From Streptomyces sp. MUM 203J (GTDB lineage Bacteria; Actinomycetota; Actinomycetes; Streptomycetales; Streptomycetaceae), in the NCBI RefSeq assembly GCF_022414595.1, contig NZ_JADWYO010000024.1, positions 1 through 64,000 of the forward strand: DNA of 64,000 nucleotides. Reading direction: 5' to 3'. This document shows, in pieces, positions 58,640-64,000 of the stretch. Both the position numbers and the translations under genes were made by a program. Within the stretch, counting starts at the first letter, position 1. Every line of letters starts with the position of its first letter. Below the pieces are notes generated by a model. It was not told the origin of the DNA and did no database searches. It saw nothing but the letters and a program-made list of their open reading frames with translations.

Positions 58640-58649
58640 GCGGCAGCCG

Positions 58650-60143
<1,494 letters not shown>

Positions 60144-60195
60144 GGCGGTCGAGGGGCCTTTCGTACGGCGGGACGGCAGGGCGAGGCGGAAGGGC

Positions 60196-62079
60196 TCAGA
60201 GGTGGCGGCGGATACCGGGGGTGTGCTGCTCGTACGTCTTGCGGGCCCGGACAGCCGCCTCGCGGGCGGCGACCTCCGCGACGGGGACGTCCCACCAGGC
60301 CTCGGCGCCTGGGGCGTTCGGGTTGTCGGGGTCCGTCTCGACGTACACGCAGGTGGGCCGCTCGGCGGCGCGGGCGGTCCGCAGCGCCTCGCGCAGCTCA
60401 CCCACGGTCCGGGCGCGGTGGACGTCCATGCCGAGGCTGGCCGCGTTGGCGGCGAGGTCGACGGGGAGCGGATCGCCGGTGAAGGTGCCGTCGGCAGCGC
60501 GGTAACGGTAGTCGGTGGCGAACCGTTCGCCGCCCACCTGGGCGGAGAGACCGCCGATGGAGGCGTACCCGTGGTTCTGGACGAGGAGGAGCCTGAGCGG
60601 CAGGCCCTCCTGGACGGCGGTGACGATCTCGGTGGGCATCATCAGGTACGTTCCGTCCCCGGCCAGCGACCAGACGGGCGTGCCGGGCGCGGCGAGCAGC
60701 ACACCGATGCCGCCGGGGATCTCGTACCCCATGCAGGAGTAGCCGTACTCCAGGTGGTACTGCCGGGGCGAGCGGGCACGCCACAGTTTGTGCAGGTCGC
60801 CGGGGAGGGACCCGGCGGCGTTGACGACGACGTCCTCGTCCCCGACGACCGCGTCGAGCAGTCCGAGCACCTGCGTCTGGGTGGGAACGGCGGAGTCGTC
60901 GTCGGCCCGGTAGGCCGCCTCGACGACCCGCTCCCAGCGCCGCTTGCCCTCGGTGTACTCGGCTTCGTACGCCGGGTCGACTCGGTGTCCGTGCCCGGCC
61001 AGGGCCTCGGTGAGGGCGGCGAGTCCGGCGCGGGCGTCCGCGACAAGGGGGCGGGCGGCCATCTTGTGGGCGTCGAACGGGGTGATGTTGAGGTTGAGGA
61101 AGCGGACGTCCGGGCGGGCGAAGAGGGTGCCCGAGGCGGTGGTGAAGTCGCTGTAGCGGGTGCCGACACCGATGACGAGGTCGGCGGTGCGGGCGAGGGC
61201 GTCGGAGACGGCGGTGCCGGTGTGGCCGATGCCGCCGAGGTCGGCGGGGTGGTCGTGGCGGAGGGATCCCTTGCCCGCCTGGGTGGAGGCCACGGGGATG
61301 CCGGTGGCGTCGACGAGGGCCTTGAGGGCGTCCTCGGCCCGGCTGTGGTGGATGCCGCCGCCCGCGATGAGCAGGGGACGTTCGGCGGCGCGGACCGCCT
61401 GGACGGCCTGAGCGAGTTCGCCGGGCCCGGGGGCGGGGCGGCGTACGGTCCAGACGCGGTCGGCGAAGAACTCCTCGGGCCAGTCGTAGGCCTCGGCCTG
61501 GACGTCCTGCGGCAGGGCGAGGGTGACGGCGCCGGTCTCGGCCGGGTCGGCCAGGACCCGCATGGCCTGGAGGGCGGAGGCGATGAGCGCCTCGGGCCGG
61601 GTGACACGGTCGAAGAAGCGGGAGACCGGCCGGAGGGTGTCGTTGACGGAGATGCCGGGTGACACCGGGTGTTCGAGCTGCTGGAGCAGCGGGTCGGCGG
61701 TGCGGGTGGCGAAGGTGTCGCCGGGCAGGAGGAGGACGGGCAGCCGGTTGACGGTGGCCAGGGCCGCGCCGGTGACGAGGTTGGTGGCGCCGGGGCCGAT
61801 GGAGGTCGTGACGGCCATGGCGGAGAGCCGGTCGCACTGGCGGGCGTAGCCGACGGCGGCGTGGACCATGGCCTGTTCGTTGCGTCCCTGGTGGAACGGC
61901 ATGGCGTGCGCTCCGGTCTCCAGGAGGGCCTGGCCGAGTCCGGCGACGTTGCCGTGGCCGAAGATCCCCCAGGTGGCGGCGATCAGCCGGTGCCGGGCGC
62001 CGTCGCGTTCGGTGTACTGCGCGGCCAGGAAGCGCACCAGGGCCTGGGCGACGGTCAGTCGGCGGGTGTGCTGGCTCAT
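60196..62079 (-). CDS. iolD: 3D-(3,5/4)-trihydroxycyclohexane-1,2-dione hydrolase
   Basis: A 627-residue thiamine-diphosphate enzyme. The ThDP motif is GDGTYLMMPTEIVTAVQEGLP followed by the N of QNHGYAS; the N-terminal part has GIFGHGNVAGLGQAL and TTSIGPGATNLVTGAA, specific to IolD. It opens the ring of the diketo-inositol to 5-deoxyglucuronate. It lies 10 bases after iolB and must be in the same operon. Confidence 0.94.
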   Translation of the reverse strand: MSQHTRRLTVAQALVRFLAAQYTERDGARHRLIAATWGIFGHGNVAGLGQALLETGAHAMPFHQGRNEQAMVHAAVGYARQCDRLSAMAVTTSIGPGATNLVTGAALATVNRLPVLLLPGDTFATRTADPLLQQLEHPVSPGISVNDTLRPVSRFFDRVTRPEALIASALQAMRVLADPAETGAVTLALPQDVQAEAYDWPEEFFADRVWTVRRPAPGPGELAQAVQAVRAAERPLLIAGGGIHHSRAEDALKALVDATGIPVASTQAGKGSLRHDHPADLGGIGHTGTAVSDALARTADLVIGVGTRYSDFTTASGTLFARPDVRFLNLNITPFDAHKMAARPLVADARAGLAALTEALAGHGHRVDPAYEAEYTEGKRRWERVVEAAYRADDDSAVPTQTQVLGLLDAVVGDEDVVVNAAGSLPGDLHKLWRARSPRQYHLEYGYSCMGYEIPGGIGVLLAAPGTPVWSLAGDGTYLMMPTEIVTAVQEGLPLRLLLVQNHGYASIGGLSAQVGGERFATDYRYRAADGTFTGDPLPVDLAANAASLGMDVHRARTVGELREALRTARAAERPTCVYVETDPDNPNAPGAEAWWDVPVAEVAAREAAVRARKTYEQHTPGIRRHL

Positions 62080-62089
62080 CGGGATGACC

Positions 62090-62974
62090 TCACTGGGACG
62101 GGGCGGTGCAGAGCGGGAGGCGGGGGTCGACGGGCTGACCGGGCCAGGTGTCGCGGATCCAGGCGTGGTCCGGGTGGTCGCAGATCAGCCAGGCGCGTTC
62201 GGCGCCGGGGCCGGCCATGACGTTGAGGTAGTACATGTGGTGGCCGGGGACGGCCATGGACGGGCCGTGCCAGCCGTCGGGGATGAGCACGGTGTCGCCG
62301 TGGCGGACCTCCGCGAGCACGTCGGTGCCGCGGCCGCGGCCGGACGGGGAGACCCGCTGGTAGCCCAGACCGGGGGTGCCGTCGTGGGCGGCGATCTCGA
62401 AGTAGTAGATCTCCTCCAGTTCGGACTCCTCGCCGGGCCGGTGCTCGTCGTGCTTGTGGGGCGGGAAGGAGGACCAGTTGCCGCCGGGGGTGAGCACTTC
62501 CACGGCGATGAGCCGTTCACACGCGAACACTCCTGCCGCACCGAAGTTGTTGACCTGGCGCGAGCAGTTGCCCGTACCCCGCAGTTCGACGGGCACGGAG
62601 GAGGCGGGGCCGTAGCGGGCGGGCAGGCGCCGGTCGCAGCGGGCACCGGTGAGGGCGAACCGGCCGCCGTCGCGGGAGGCGAGCGAGACCCGCGCGTCAC
62701 GGGGGACGTACGCGAAGTCGGTGACGGCGCTGAACACGTCGGGGCGCCCGGTGAGCCGGAAGGTCCGCCCGTCGACGGCGACGGTGCAGGAGCCGGAGAG
62801 CGGCAGCACGATCCACTCGCTGTCTCCGGTGTCGTACGCGTGCTGTCCGCCGGGCGGCAGTTCGAGCACGCGAAGGCTGGAGTATCCCCAGCCGGCGGAC
62901 TCGGGGCCGATGTCCACGGCGTACGGGCCGTCGGCGGCCTTTCCGGCGGGCAGGTGGTGCGAGGGGGTGGTCAT
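62090..62974 (-). CDS. iolB: 5-deoxy-glucuronate isomerase
   Basis: A 294-residue cupin. Metal-ligand region is SSFPPHKHDEHRPGEESELEE, and the C-terminal part has DTVLIPDGWHGPSMAVPGHH. It isomerises 5-deoxyglucuronate to 2-deoxy-5-keto-gluconate between the IolD and IolC steps. ATG 62974 lies 18 bases after the stop of the upstream gene. Length is typical for the family. Confidence 0.94.
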   Translation of the reverse strand: MTTPSHHLPAGKAADGPYAVDIGPESAGWGYSSLRVLELPPGGQHAYDTGDSEWIVLPLSGSCTVAVDGRTFRLTGRPDVFSAVTDFAYVPRDARVSLASRDGGRFALTGARCDRRLPARYGPASSVPVELRGTGNCSRQVNNFGAAGVFACERLIAVEVLTPGGNWSSFPPHKHDEHRPGEESELEEIYYFEIAAHDGTPGLGYQRVSPSGRGRGTDVLAEVRHGDTVLIPDGWHGPSMAVPGHHMYYLNVMAGPGAERAWLICDHPDHAWIRDTWPGQPVDPRLPLCTAPSQ

Positions 62975-62992
62975 GGTGGCTTCCTCGGGGGA

Positions 62993-63871
62993 TCAGAGCA
63001 GGCTGACGGCGGTGTCCACGGCCTCCTCGACGCTGCCGTGGGCGGGATAGAGCAGCGAGCGGCCGACGACGAGCCCCTGGACGGTGGGGAGATGGAGCGC
63101 CTTGCGCCACCTCTCGTACATGCCGTCCTGGTCCCCGCCGGACTCGCCGCCGAGAAGGACGGCCGGGAGGGTGGAGGTCTCCAGGACGGCAGCCATGTCG
63201 TCCGGGTTCTCGGTGACGGGCAGCTTGAGCCAGGTGTAGGCGGAGGTCCCGGCGAGTCCGGAGGCGATGGCGATGGAGCGGGTCACGGCCTCGGCGCTCA
63301 GGTCGTTGCGCACCCCGCGGTCGCCGCGGCGGGAGATGAACGGCTCGACGAACACCGGGAGGTGTGCGGCGGCCATCTCGTCGATGGCGCGGGCGGTGGC
63401 GTACATGGTGGTGAGGGAGCCGGCGTCGGTGTAGTCGATACGGAGGAGGAGCTTCCCGGCGTCGAAGCGGAGGCGCGCGAGGTCTTCGGCACGGTGTCCG
63501 GTGAAGCGGTCGTCCAGTTCGAAGCGGGCACCGGCGAGACCTCCCCGGTTCATGGAGCCCATGACCACCCTGTTCTCCAGGGCGCCGAGGAGCAGCAGGT
63601 CCTCCAGGATGTCGGCGGTGGCGAGGACGCCGTCGACACCGGGGCGGGCGAGGGCGGTGCACAGCCGCTCCAGGAGGTCCGCGCGGTTGGCCATGGCCAG
63701 CCGGTCGTCCCCCACCGCGAGGGCCCCGCGCGCGGGATGGTCGGCGGCGACGATCATGAGGCGGCCGCTGTCACCGACCAGTGGACGCCGTGTGCGGCGC
63801 GCGGCGGCTTCCGCGATGGCCTCGGGATGCCGGGCCCGCAGGGTGGTGAGCGAGGAGATGCTGAGGGTCAC
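62993..63871 (-). CDS. Cgl0159-type (beta/alpha)8 aldolase-like protein of inositol clusters
   Basis: A 292-residue TIM-barrel protein (IVAADHPARGALAVG, LLLRIDYTD, FVEPF, WLKLPVT with a possible Schiff-base Lys, VVGRSLLYP phosphate loop). Such proteins sit in actinobacterial iol clusters and are thought to act in cleavage of 2-deoxy-5-keto-gluconate-6-phosphate, the IolJ step, although some are annotated as deoxyribose-phosphate aldolase. The GTG at 63871 is preferred over TTG 63892 because ACGGAG lies 7 bases upstream. It is the first gene of the operon in the window; iolC is expected to its right. Confidence 0.82.
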   Translation of the reverse strand: MTLSISSLTTLRARHPEAIAEAAARRTRRPLVGDSGRLMIVAADHPARGALAVGDDRLAMANRADLLERLCTALARPGVDGVLATADILEDLLLLGALENRVVMGSMNRGGLAGARFELDDRFTGHRAEDLARLRFDAGKLLLRIDYTDAGSLTTMYATARAIDEMAAAHLPVFVEPFISRRGDRGVRNDLSAEAVTRSIAIASGLAGTSAYTWLKLPVTENPDDMAAVLETSTLPAVLLGGESGGDQDGMYERWRKALHLPTVQGLVVGRSLLYPAHGSVEEAVDTAVSLL

Positions 63872-63941
63872 ATGGGGCTCCGTGGCGTTCAAGCCCGTCC
63901 GGCGATCGAGGACGAGCGCCGTTCGGGCGCGATTACGGGGT

Positions 63942-63960
63942 CCGGGGGCGGAGCCCCCGG
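63942..63960. terminator. Hairpin at the right edge
   Basis: CCGGGGGC and GCCCCCGG pair around GGA, upstream of the aldolase-like gene. It may end an adjacent minus-strand gene (for example iolC) or a plus-strand transcript; the window stops 40 bases later. Confidence 0.45.
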
Positions 63961-64000
63961 TCTCGGGGAGGGGCGGGGGAAGGAGGGTCCCTGCGGCCGC

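Overview
The window is high-GC actinomycete DNA, almost certainly from a Streptomyces chromosome. Third codon positions are strongly G/C. It carries a rodlin, a streptogrisin-type protease, a complete conservon (cvnABCD plus CYP157), several SpoIIE-type PP2C phosphatases, and DUF5133, DUF3040 and DUF2795 proteins. No rRNA, tRNA, CRISPR array, insertion sequence or phage gene was seen.

Layout. 0-11 kb: tail of a GT4 glycosyltransferase, a GAF/PAS/SpoIIE phosphatase, an RpiR regulator, a SAM methyltransferase, a membrane Cache/PAS/GAF/SpoIIE/HATPase protein, two divergent DUF2795 paralogues and a DUF3040-like protein. 11.8-27.7 kb: a hypoxia/redox-dormancy island resembling the Mycobacterium DosR regulon and the S. 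coelicolor OsdRK locus. It has three universal stress proteins, nicotinate phosphoribosyltransferase, an Acg-type nitroreductase, two PNPOx-fold proteins, a lone cyclic-nucleotide-binding-fold protein, a CBS-BON protein, an Rv1738-like DUF1876 protein, an OsdR-like response regulator, an OsdK-like GAF-GAF kinase, pyruvate phosphate dikinase and flavohaemoglobin. A partly palindromic motif, AGGGNCYTTCGGYCCY, recurs in front of several of these genes. 27.8-32.9 kb: a P450, then a reactive-sulfur module: a decayed rhodanese-DUF2892 gene, a two-cysteine CsoR/CstR-family repressor, a TauE exporter and an MBL-fold persulfide-dioxygenase-like protein with three rhodanese domains, with TACCCCYRGGGGTA operators at both promoters. 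33-40 kb: a P450 with a selinadiene-synthase-like terpene cyclase, then the conservon. 41-44.9 kb: an orphan gene, a methyltransferase and saccharopine-dehydrogenase-like pair facing a TetR regulator across a perfect 19-bp palindrome, and an unrecognised Cys/His-containing protein. 45-49 kb: rodlin, secreted protease, flavodoxin, DHA2-type MFS exporter. 49.3-58.6 kb: a Ser/Thr kinase coupled to a membrane protein with an apparently related outer domain, a PolX/PHP protein, a second Cache/PAS/GAF/SpoIIE/HATPase protein, a small secreted protein and a secreted adenosine deaminase. 58.6-64 kb: a myo-inositol catabolic operon (aldolase-like protein, iolB, iolD, mmsA) that runs in from the right edge.

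In the island the inferred logic is that OsdK/OsdR switch on stress proteins, NAD salvage, flavin reductases, PPDK and Hmp when respiration is restricted. In the sulfur module, persulfide would relieve the repressor and induce oxidation and export of sulfur species. All family assignments come from recognising motifs by eye; no database search was possible.
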